Positions 1 to 5,309 of a stretch of 5,309 nt of DNA are shown one piece after another. The notes under the pieces were generated by a model. That model was given only the letters and a program-made list of their open reading frames with translations. It did no database searches and was not told the origin of the DNA. The translations under genes and the position numbers were made by a program. The number at the start of each line of letters is the position of its first letter. The stretch's first letter is position 1. This stretch comes from an uncultured Clostridiaceae bacterium (GTDB lineage Bacteria; Bacillota; Clostridia; TANB77; CAG-508), in assembly GCA_958402495.1 (NCBI GenBank), contig CATXTS010000122.1, forward strand, positions 1 to 5,309. The letters run 5' to 3'.

Positions 1-1783
1 CTATGACTAACATATAAGTTACTTTTTCCATTTGTGCCTCACGTATTTTATAGCCAATTTTCTCATTTCTATCATCTAATTCTACTCGTACACCTGCTTG
101 CTTCATTTGGTCTACCACTTGTTTTGCATATTCTTTTTGAGCATCTGTTATTGTCATCACTTTAGCTTGTACGGGAGATAACCAGGTTGGAAATGCTCCT
201 GCATAATGTTCTATTAGTATTCCTATAAATCTTTCAATACTTCCAAAGATAACTCTATGAAGCATTACCGGTCTATGTTTTTCTCCATCTTCACCTATAT
301 AGGTTAAATCAAATCTTTCTGGCATTTGGAAGTCTAATTGTATAGTTCCACATTGCCATTCTCTTCCAAGACAGTCTTTTATATGGAAATCAATTTTTGG
401 TCCATAAAACGCACCATCTCCTTCATTTAGTGCATATGGTATATTTTCATCTTCTAAAGCTTTCTTTAATGCTCCTTCTGCCATTTGCCAATCTTCATCT
501 GACCCCATAGAATTATCTGGTCTTGTAGATAATTCTAATGTATAGGAAAATCCAAATAGACTATATACTTGATTGATTAAATGAATTAAGTTAACAATTT
601 CACTTTCTATTTGCTCTGGTAAGCAAAAGATATGAGCATCATCTTGTGTAAAACAACGTACTCTAAATAATCCATTTAATTCTCCTGATTTTTCATGTCT
701 GTGTACTAGACCTAATTCTCCTGCTCTAATTGGTAAGTCTTTGTAAGAATGTATTTGGCTTTTATACACAAGCATTCCACCTGGACAATTCATTGGTTTA
801 ATACCGTAATCCACCTTATCAATTTTTGTGGTGTACATGTTCTCTTTATAATGGTCCCAATGTCCTGACCTATGCCATAATTCTTCATTTAAAATAATGG
901 GTGTTTTAATTTCTACATAACCATTTTGAATGTGTATTTTTCTCCAAAAATCTTCTAATATGTTTCTTAATACCATTCCTTTTGGTAAGAAAAATGGAAA
1001 GCCTGGTCCTTCTGGTGTAATCATGAACAATGCTAATTCTTTTCCTAATTTTTTATGGTCTCTTTTTTTAGCTTCTTCTATCATATCTAAATAAGCTTGT
1101 AAATCACTTGCTTTTGGATAAGAGATACCATAAATTCTTTGTAGCATTTTATTATGTTCGTCTCCTCTCCAATAAGCACCTGATGAAGATAACAGTTTAA
1201 CTGCTTTTACTTTGCCAGTACTCATTAAATGTGGTCCTGCACATAAATCTACAAAGTCTCCTTGTTCATAAAAAGAGATTTCTTCCCCTGCTGGTAGTTC
1301 TTCAATTAACTCTACCTTATAAGGTTCTTCTCTTTTTTGCATAAAGCTAATAGCTTCTTCTCTTGATAAAGTGAACTTTTCAATAGCAAAATCTTCTTTG
1401 ATAATTTTTTTCATTTCTGTTTCAATGGTTTCTAACATTTCTGGCGTAAAAGGTACAGTTGTATCAAAGTCATAATAAAATCCATTTTCAATAGAAGGAC
1501 CGATGGTTAATTTAATCTCTGGATATAGTCTTTTAATGGCTTGTGCCATGATATGAGAAGTCGTATGCCAATATGCTTTTTTTCCTTCTAAACTATTTTC
1601 AAATGTACAAATTTCTAGTTTATCACCTTCTTGTAACTTATATCTTAAGTCCTTTACTTCTCCATTTACTTTTCCACAGCAAGCATTTCTAGCTAAACCT
1701 TCACTAATTTGTTTTGCAGCCTCTATCACTGAGCTGCCTTCTGGTATGTCCACATATGAGCCATCTTTTAATTCTACTTTCAT
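1..1783 (-). CDS. thrS: threonine--tRNA ligase (threonyl-tRNA synthetase), C-terminus cut by window edge
   Basis: This cytoplasmic enzyme charges tRNA-Thr with threonine using ATP and hydrolyses mischarged Ser-tRNA-Thr. The frame is open from ATG 1783 to the left edge (594 codons); E. coli ThrS has 642, so about 45-50 residues of the anticodon-binding domain are missing. Visible order: TGS domain (about 1-62), editing domain with HTTSH (H73, H77) and CAGPH (C181, H185), then the class II catalytic core. Zinc ligands are C333 (MNCPGG), H384 (DDAHIF) and H509 (LHRVIFGSIERF), matching E. coli C334, H385 and H511. Motif 2 is HRHEKSGELNGLFRVR (R362) and motif 3 lies near 509-520. No key residue is missing and no frameshift was seen. 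The start is supported by AAGGAGG (1799-1793), 9 bases upstream. The gene is preceded by its own promoter and a T-box leader, so regulation by tRNA-Thr charging is expected. Identification is near certain. Confidence 0.97.
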   Translation of the reverse strand, partial: MKVELKDGSYVDIPEGSSVIEAAKQISEGLARNACCGKVNGEVKDLRYKLQEGDKLEICTFENSLEGKKAYWHTTSHIMAQAIKRLYPEIKLTIGPSIENGFYYDFDTTVPFTPEMLETIETEMKKIIKEDFAIEKFTLSREEAISFMQKREEPYKVELIEELPAGEEISFYEQGDFVDLCAGPHLMSTGKVKAVKLLSSSGAYWRGDEHNKMLQRIYGISYPKASDLQAYLDMIEEAKKRDHKKLGKELALFMITPEGPGFPFFLPKGMVLRNILEDFWRKIHIQNGYVEIKTPIILNEELWHRSGHWDHYKENMYTTKIDKVDYGIKPMNCPGGMLVYKSQIHSYKDLPIRAGELGLVHRHEKSGELNGLFRVRCFTQDDAHIFCLPEQIESEIVNLIHLINQVYSLFGFSYTLELSTRPDNSMGSDEDWQMAEGALKKALEDENIPYALNEGDGAFYGPKIDFHIKDCLGREWQCGTIQLDFQMPERFDLTYIGEDGEKHRPVMLHRVIFGSIERFIGILIEHYAGAFPTWLSPVQAKVMTITDAQKEYAKQVVDQMKQAGVRVELDDRNEKIGYKIREAQMEKVTYMLVI

Positions 1784-1827
1784 GACTTCATTCCTCCTTT
1801 TTCTTTTTTATTTTTTTATTTCAATAC

Positions 1828-1870
1828 AAAAAACTCCTATTGGTATTTTCTATATTTTTACCAATAGGAG
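1828..1870 (-). terminator. regulated intrinsic terminator of the thrS T-box
   Basis: A perfect 12-bp stem, CTCCTATTGGTA (1870-1859) with TACCAATAGGAG (1845-1834), encloses a 13-base A/T loop and is followed directly by six T residues (1833-1828). It lies 45 bases before the thrS start codon and would stop transcription when tRNA-Thr is charged. No separate terminator is visible after the upstream 502-aa gene, so this hairpin probably also limits read-through from that gene. Confidence 0.93.
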
Positions 1871-1895
1871 TGCATTATCTACACGGTTCCATCCT
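1866..1895 (-). promoter_or_regulatory. T-box antiterminator helix
   Basis: AGGA (1895-1892) pairs with TCCT (1869-1866). The seven-base bulge TGGAACC (1891-1885) follows the 5' strand, then GTGT (1884-1881) pairs with GCAC (1873-1870) across a seven-base loop. This is the canonical T-box antiterminator layout, in which the bulge captures the 3' NCCA end of uncharged tRNA. Its 3' strand, GCACTCCT, overlaps the 5' strand of the terminator stem, so the two structures exclude each other. Confidence 0.9.
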
Positions 1896-2074
1896 CATTT
1901 TTCACTTTATTACACTTTTAACGCAAGTTCTACGTCTAGTTTTTTCTAGAAACAATGAGGTAGTTTTTCAAATCTGTTTATCTAGATTGGCTTTCAGTCG
2001 CTGACCAATCCTCCCTTTTGACAACCTTGATTTTACTTTGTCTCATTTTTGTTTTTTTATTTATCTATGCTACT

Positions 2075-2102
2075 ATTATACAACTTTTTTTTAATTAGTC
2101 AA
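2075..2102 (-). promoter_or_regulatory. sigma-A-type promoter of the T-box leader and thrS
   Basis: The -35 box is TTGACT (2102-2097) and the -10 box is a perfect TATAAT (2080-2075), separated by a 16-base A/T-rich spacer. The expected start of transcription is an A or G around 2070-2067, which places the whole T-box Stem I inside the transcript. The promoter lies 23 bases beyond the stop codon of the upstream 502-aa gene and immediately after a 16-bp tandem repeat. It is the best match to a housekeeping promoter that I found in the window. Confidence 0.85.
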
Positions 2103-2107
2103 TACTT

Positions 2108-2139
2108 TTTTATTGATTTACATTTTTATTGATTTACAT
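2108..2139. repeat. 16-bp perfect tandem duplication at the 3' end of the 502-aa gene
   Basis: The unit TTTTATTGATTTACAT occurs twice head to tail on the plus strand, at 2108-2123 and 2124-2139, with no mismatch. Read on the minus strand, the first copy met (2139-2124) encodes the last codons and contains the TAA stop of the 502-aa protein. The second copy lies between that stop and the thrS -35 box. Because the stop is inside the first copy, the duplication does not alter the protein; it only lengthens the spacer by 16 bp. It is probably a replication-slippage product. Confidence 0.9.
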
Positions 2140-3634
2140 TTTGTCCATCTGTATTCGTATTATCTGGTGGTTCAGGAGTTTGTACTACAGATGCCAGTCC
2201 AATCATTTGTAATTTTTGATTCCATAGATAAGCTATCCTGTCTGCTAAAGCTGTTATTAATGGATTTAGTTGGTCTGTTCCATAATCATTTAATATAGCA
2301 CAATTGGTGTTATCTATCTTTAGCATATCGGTTACTTCCTCTACAAATTTCATTTCTTGTGTATAGGACATAGTTGTTTCACTTCCAGCTGCTGTTACTA
2401 CGCAATCCCAATTTGTCGTTAAACTATTTTGAGATGCTGCTCCATTATGGGTAGTCGTCATATCGATTTGTGTTTCTTCGTCTACGTTTATATGAATATG
2501 ATTTATCGTTTGTAAAGCTCCACTCGTTTGAGAAAATTCTATTTTAACTTGTCCGTAGGTATCATCAGCAGATAAATTTTCTAAAGTTACCGTATAGGTC
2601 TTGGTATCCTTTTCTTTACGATAATCCATACTCATCTTTATCTGATTTTTTACAATCACTTCTGTTAAAACCGCTTCTCCTTTATAGGCATATACTACAA
2701 AACTAATGCCTTCTGTATGACCATTTTGTGCATTTTGTTCACAATTTTTTATCCAACCATCTATTATATTATGAAATTGATTGATATTGGTGTAATTTTC
2801 ACCTAATCCGATTGCTTTGGCTTTCGTTGTTAATAAATTTAGGGTAATACTATCTTGTTTTAAAGTTTCTAATAATTGGGCTATAACATTATAAAACTCT
2901 GCACCAGTTAAATCTAAACGATAGGCAGTTGTTACATAATCCACACCATTTTTTTGAATCGTTAGGTCTGCTTGTTTTGTATAGTTTTCCTTTGCAATAT
3001 GTTCTTGTAATACTGGTAAATAGGTATCTGCTATATGTTCTTTTTCTTCTTGCGTAAACTCTAATAATTGATAGAAATCTATACTAGGTAAACTATCCGA
3101 TATATTAACTTGTGACTGTATCCCTGTTATTTTTTGCATAAAAGCCTTTAGATTTTCGTTTCTTACACCTACATAAGCATTAACCACTTCATCTGATTTC
3201 AAGCCATATACGGTATCATTTTTTGCATAATCTAAATTGAAAAGCTGCAAATTTCCATATTCTATCTTTATATTAGTATTATTCAAAGCTTCTAATGGAT
3301 CTACTTTTCCAGCTACCGTCATCTTTAAATTTGGTAATACATTTTGTAATCTTTTGGTTTGCTCATTATCTTCCTCTGCCGTATAATCTAAACTTAAAGT
3401 TCCATCTACTGTATATGGTTTTTGCATTTTTAATTTATCCACGTCCGATAATTGGGTACTTTTTTCTAATTTTAGGTCCTCTAGTGTCTGTCCCATATAT
3501 TGATAAAATAATGTCTGATTCGATTTAAATAAGTCGGTAAAGAAATAGGCAAAAATGCCTCCTGCTGCTAATAAAATCACAACCATTATGATTACCACTG
3601 TAATGATAATCGCTTTCTTCTTTCCATAATACAT
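2126..3634 (-). CDS. membrane-anchored extracytoplasmic protein of unknown function (502 aa)
   Basis: I do not recognise a characterised function. The N-terminus has KKK at 5-7 followed by one long hydrophobic segment (about 8-32, rich in I, V, L, A and G). This predicts an uncleaved anchor with the N-terminus inside and residues 33-502 outside the membrane. No lipobox cysteine is present. The exported part alternates short helical stretches with many beta-strand-like segments and ends in a low-complexity tail rich in P, D, N, T and Q (from about 485), probably disordered. There are three cysteines, in the sequence contexts IKNCEQN, NWDCVV and TNCAIL; no enzyme motif is evident. Composition and length fit a real gene, and ATG 3634 has AAAGGAGG 8 bases upstream. 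It follows rlmB by 14 bases and is probably co-transcribed with it. A role in envelope sensing or lipid/wall handling is only a guess from topology. Confidence 0.85.
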   Translation of the reverse strand: MYYGKKKAIIITVVIIMVVILLAAGGIFAYFFTDLFKSNQTLFYQYMGQTLEDLKLEKSTQLSDVDKLKMQKPYTVDGTLSLDYTAEEDNEQTKRLQNVLPNLKMTVAGKVDPLEALNNTNIKIEYGNLQLFNLDYAKNDTVYGLKSDEVVNAYVGVRNENLKAFMQKITGIQSQVNISDSLPSIDFYQLLEFTQEEKEHIADTYLPVLQEHIAKENYTKQADLTIQKNGVDYVTTAYRLDLTGAEFYNVIAQLLETLKQDSITLNLLTTKAKAIGLGENYTNINQFHNIIDGWIKNCEQNAQNGHTEGISFVVYAYKGEAVLTEVIVKNQIKMSMDYRKEKDTKTYTVTLENLSADDTYGQVKIEFSQTSGALQTINHIHINVDEETQIDMTTTHNGAASQNSLTTNWDCVVTAAGSETTMSYTQEMKFVEEVTDMLKIDNTNCAILNDYGTDQLNPLITALADRIAYLWNQKLQMIGLASVVQTPEPPDNTNTDGQNVNQ

Positions 3635-3642
3635 ATTAATTT

Positions 3643-3651
3643 CCTCCTTTA
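3643..3651 (-). promoter_or_regulatory. Shine-Dalgarno site of the 502-aa gene overlapping the rlmB stop codon
   Basis: The sequence TAAAGGAGG contains the rlmB stop codon TAA (3651-3649), and its last two bases are the first bases of the strong Shine-Dalgarno sequence AAAGGAGG (3650-3643). The ATG at 3634 follows after 8 bases. Ribosomes ending rlmB would therefore sit on the next gene's initiation site, which suggests translational coupling and a shared transcript. The pairing strength is visible in the sequence; the coupling is inferred. Confidence 0.8.
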
Positions 3652-4404
3652 TTTTTTTAACTTTTGTTTTAATGCTTCATAGATAACAATTCCTGCTGAA
3701 ACAGAAGCATTTAGGGATGTAATTTTTCCTTGCATCGGTATTTTCACCAAGAAATCACAATTTTCTTTTACTAAACGACTCATTCCAAATCCTTCGCTAC
3801 CTATCACAATAGCTATAGGGCCTGTATAATCTTGTTCGTCGTAATAGGTTGTCGTTTGCATATCTGTTCCACAAATCCACAGACCTTGTTCTTTTAAATA
3901 AGCTATCGTTTTAGTTAAATTGTCTACCCTAGCGATTTTCATAAATTCTACCGCTCCTGCTGAGGTCTTTTCTACAGTGCTATTAACTAATGCCGCTCGT
4001 CTTTTCGGAATAAGAATACCATGTACACCTGCTGTTTCTGCTGTCCTAATAATAGAACCTAAATTATGTGGGTCTTCTATCCCATCTAATATAACCACAA
4101 AAGGGTCTTCTTGTCTAGCCTTTGCTTCTTCTAAGATATCTTCCACTTCACAATAGGCAAATGGTGGTACAATAGCAATAACGCCCTGATGGTTTTGGGT
4201 TTGTGCCATCTGTTGAATTTTATTTTTAGGTACTTCTACCACTAATACTTTTTGCTCTTTGGCCATAGCTATCATTTTATAAATAGAGCCATGTTTTTCC
4301 CCTGCTTGTATATAAATTTTATTAATATCCCTTCCTGATTCCAATAAAGCCATTACCGCATTTCTGCCTTCTACTTGGTCTTGTTTTTCTTCATTACCTG
4401 CCAT
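3649..4404 (-). CDS. rlmB: 23S rRNA (guanosine-2'-O-)-methyltransferase, RlmB/TrmH (SpoU) family
   Basis: This is a cytoplasmic S-adenosylmethionine-dependent RNA ribose methyltransferase. In E. coli, RlmB modifies G2251 in the P-loop of 23S rRNA. The protein is 251 residues, the usual length for the family. Residues about 10-85 form the small substrate-binding domain, starting at EGRNAVMALL. From about 102 comes the SPOUT alpha/beta-knot domain. Family motif 1 is DPHNLGSIIRTA (N114, R120), motif 2 is GSEGFGMS (202-209, E204), and motif 3 is IPMQGKITSLNASVSAG with N232; all expected conserved residues are present. ATG 4404 has AAAGGA 11 bases upstream, and the MAGNEEKQDQ leader before EGRNAV is typical. 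The gene lies 37 bases after the glycosyltransferase-like gene and 14 bases before the 502-aa gene. Some clostridial family members modify other positions (tRNA G18 or other 23S sites), so the family is certain and the exact target is inferred. Confidence 0.95.
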   Translation of the reverse strand: MAGNEEKQDQVEGRNAVMALLESGRDINKIYIQAGEKHGSIYKMIAMAKEQKVLVVEVPKNKIQQMAQTQNHQGVIAIVPPFAYCEVEDILEEAKARQEDPFVVILDGIEDPHNLGSIIRTAETAGVHGILIPKRRAALVNSTVEKTSAGAVEFMKIARVDNLTKTIAYLKEQGLWICGTDMQTTTYYDEQDYTGPIAIVIGSEGFGMSRLVKENCDFLVKIPMQGKITSLNASVSAGIVIYEALKQKLKK

Positions 4405-4441
4405 CTTTTACAAAATCCTTTCTTTTTTGATTTCTATAGTT

Positions 4442-5309
4442 TTATTTTTCTGCTAATTCTCTTCTGGTCTTATAATAAATCTCGTATTCTACTGCGTTTA
4501 CAGAATATAATTCCATTGAAAACCCATTTTCTTTAAGTACCTGCTTTGCCGTCTGATAATACTCACCTTCTGCCAAATGTGCTCTATCAAAAATATAAAC
4601 GGTATCTTCTTCTATATGATCAAAATCAAAATAGGTAAAACTATATTTTCCATATTGTACAATTTTTCCTGTATTCATTTGACAAGTTGCATAAAATTCA
4701 TAGGGTGAAATCGGATGTTCTGTCATTTGATAAATATATGGTTCAAAAGAAATAAAGGCGCCCCAAATGGTATTATTTTCAAAATGTTCCTCTGCATATT
4801 GTATAACTGCACTAATGGTATTATCATACATAATATTTTCATCTGCTTTATAAAAGAAAAAGTAATAACTTTGAAAAGCTACAAATAACATCATGTATAC
4901 CATCATTATTGGTATTCCTAAACACTTTACCTTTTTCATAACAAACCAAATACCTACAGCTGAGAAATACAAAATGGATATCACAATGGAATTCATTTTA
5001 TAATTGAATATACTTGCTACGAACAATAATCCAATTATGGAAAGTAAATTAATTAGAAATACTATATTGACATCTAATTTTTTCTCGCGTATATGTTTAA
5101 GGCTTTCTCTTATGCTGACAATCAAACCAATTACAAAAAATATACCGGTTATGTAGTAGTAATTTCCAAAAATTTGGTTGCCGTCATCTCCCACAAAATA
5201 TTGTGTTTTTATTTCAAATATAGATTTCAGAATTGCTATTATATTGGGACCTATATTTTCTATGGCTATTTCATGGGCTCTAAATGCAAATAACTTTGGA
5301 AAAGAAAAT
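4442..5309 (-). CDS. C-terminal part of a multi-pass membrane protein, probably a family-39/ArnT-like glycosyltransferase
   Basis: The frame is open from the right edge to TAA 4444-4442, giving the last 288 residues; the N-terminus is outside the window. Residue numbers here count from the edge. Hydrophobic segments lie at about 50-66, 80-100, 105-124 and 130-153, followed by a soluble tail of about 135 residues. The pattern resembles Firmicute PMT/ArnT-like glycosyltransferases, which transfer sugars from polyprenyl-phosphate donors outside the membrane: a loop ending in FVGDDGNQIFGNYYYITG, a helix, a short NYKMNSIVIS segment (in relatives often N-x-N/R-x-N before a helix), then a tail with repeated Y/F motifs such as PYIYQM, SPYEFY and VQYGKYSFTYF. 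The donor-binding acidic residues of such enzymes lie in the missing N-terminal loop, so activity cannot be confirmed. A GTG at 5194 could be mistaken for the start, but coding sequence continues upstream of it. A YfhO-like membrane protein is an alternative. Confidence 0.72.
   Translation of the reverse strand, partial: FSFPKLFAFRAHEIAIENIGPNIIAILKSIFEIKTQYFVGDDGNQIFGNYYYITGIFFVIGLIVSIRESLKHIREKKLDVNIVFLINLLSIIGLLFVASIFNYKMNSIVISILYFSAVGIWFVMKKVKCLGIPIMMVYMMLFVAFQSYYFFFYKADENIMYDNTISAVIQYAEEHFENNTIWGAFISFEPYIYQMTEHPISPYEFYATCQMNTGKIVQYGKYSFTYFDFDHIEEDTVYIFDRAHLAEGEYYQTAKQVLKENGFSMELYSVNAVEYEIYYKTRRELAEK

Larger units (their letters stand above)
1828..2068 (-). promoter_or_regulatory. T-box riboswitch leader of thrS (threonine-specific)
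   Basis: This transcribed leader senses the charging state of tRNA-Thr and controls premature termination before thrS. Seen in the sequence: a Stem I with base helix AATGA (2047-2043)/TCATT (1958-1954), and a specifier loop with AGTA (2037-2034) opposite GAA (1969-1967), as in the loop-E/S-turn of known T-boxes. Above it are helix AAATC (2033-2029)/GATTT (1974-1970) and a distal hairpin GATTGG (2010-2005)/CCAATC (1990-1985). The specifier loop 3' strand holds ACT (1964-1962) and ACC (1961-1959), both threonine codons. Two small hairpins follow (1950-1935 with an A6 loop, and about 1934-1922). Then come the T-box core GGATGGAACCGTGT and the terminator. The TGGA bulge would pair with a tRNA end UCCA, which predicts discriminator base U on tRNA-Thr. 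The leader is compact, and I could not resolve the usual interdigitated distal loops of Stem I or a clear Stem II pseudoknot. The 5' end is inferred from the promoter. Confidence 0.92.

Noticed and set aside
1746..1949. Plus-strand open frame across the thrS start and T-box
   Set aside because: It is low-complexity, rich in F, S and T, with no good ribosome binding site, and it lies antisense to the T-box terminator and thrS start, which explain the sequence.
1935..1950. TCTAG-A6-CTAGA hairpin as a second terminator
   Set aside because: The stem is only 5 bp with little G+C and has no T-tract after it. It is more likely a minor helix in the T-box linker between Stem I and the antiterminator.
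2113..2298. Plus-strand open frame at the end of the 502-aa gene
   Set aside because: It is antisense to a well-supported gene and begins inside the tandem repeat; composition looks like a shadow of the opposite strand.
3295..3528. Plus-strand hydrophobic open frame inside the 502-aa gene
   Set aside because: Hydrophobicity comes from the complement of A/T-rich codons; it has no initiation signals and is fully antisense to a longer gene.
3920..4156. Plus-strand open frame inside rlmB
   Set aside because: It is antisense to conserved RlmB motifs, which account for the sequence.
4433..4461. Possible promoter before rlmB with a -10-like TATAGA (4438-4433)
   Set aside because: No acceptable -35 box lies 16-18 bases upstream, and the short gap fits co-transcription with the preceding gene.
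5192..5194. GTG at 5194 as the start of a 250-aa membrane protein
   Set aside because: The same frame stays open for 38 more codons to the window edge with membrane-protein-like content, and there is no Shine-Dalgarno sequence before the GTG. It is an internal valine of a longer gene.
5093..5293. Plus-strand open frame near the right edge
   Set aside because: It is antisense to the membrane glycosyltransferase-like frame, with no ribosome binding site and a Y/F-rich composition expected from the complement.
1..5309. Defence system, mobile element, CRISPR or phage genes
   Set aside because: No transposase, integrase, nuclease, repeat-spacer array or long terminal inverted repeats were seen; the genes are housekeeping or envelope types with uniform base composition.

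Overview
This AT-rich window (roughly one third G+C by eye) looks like chromosomal DNA from a low-GC Gram-positive bacterium, most likely a clostridial Firmicute. The evidence is strong AAGGAGG-type ribosome binding sites, a T-box riboswitch in front of an aminoacyl-tRNA synthetase gene, and A+T-biased codon use. All four genes read on the minus strand, so the text below follows the direction of transcription, from high to low coordinates.

Positions 5309-4442 hold the C-terminal 288 residues of a multi-pass membrane protein. It resembles the C-terminal part of family-39/ArnT-like glycosyltransferases that use polyprenyl-phosphate sugars, and its N-terminal catalytic part lies outside the window. 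After a 37-base gap with no terminator comes a complete rlmB-type 23S rRNA 2'-O-methyltransferase (4404-3649). Only 14 bases further on is a 502-residue single-pass membrane-anchored protein of unknown function (3634-2126), whose Shine-Dalgarno sequence overlaps the rlmB stop codon. These three genes could be one transcription unit.

The 342-base gap at 2125-1784 is almost entirely regulatory. It contains a 16-bp tandem duplication spanning the stop codon of the 502-aa gene, then a good sigma-A-type promoter. A threonine-type T-box leader follows, with a Stem I and specifier loop, an antiterminator and a competing intrinsic terminator. The leader controls thrS, threonyl-tRNA synthetase, which begins at 1783 and runs off the left edge after 594 codons. 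Uncharged tRNA-Thr would be expected to stabilise the antiterminator and turn on thrS.

Most of the window is housekeeping: translation (thrS), ribosome modification (rlmB) and probable envelope glycosylation. I see no mobile element, CRISPR, phage or defence genes. The least explained items are the 502-aa extracytoplasmic protein and the details of the compact T-box leader: two adjacent Thr codons in the specifier loop and a possible alternative pairing between specifier and T-box.
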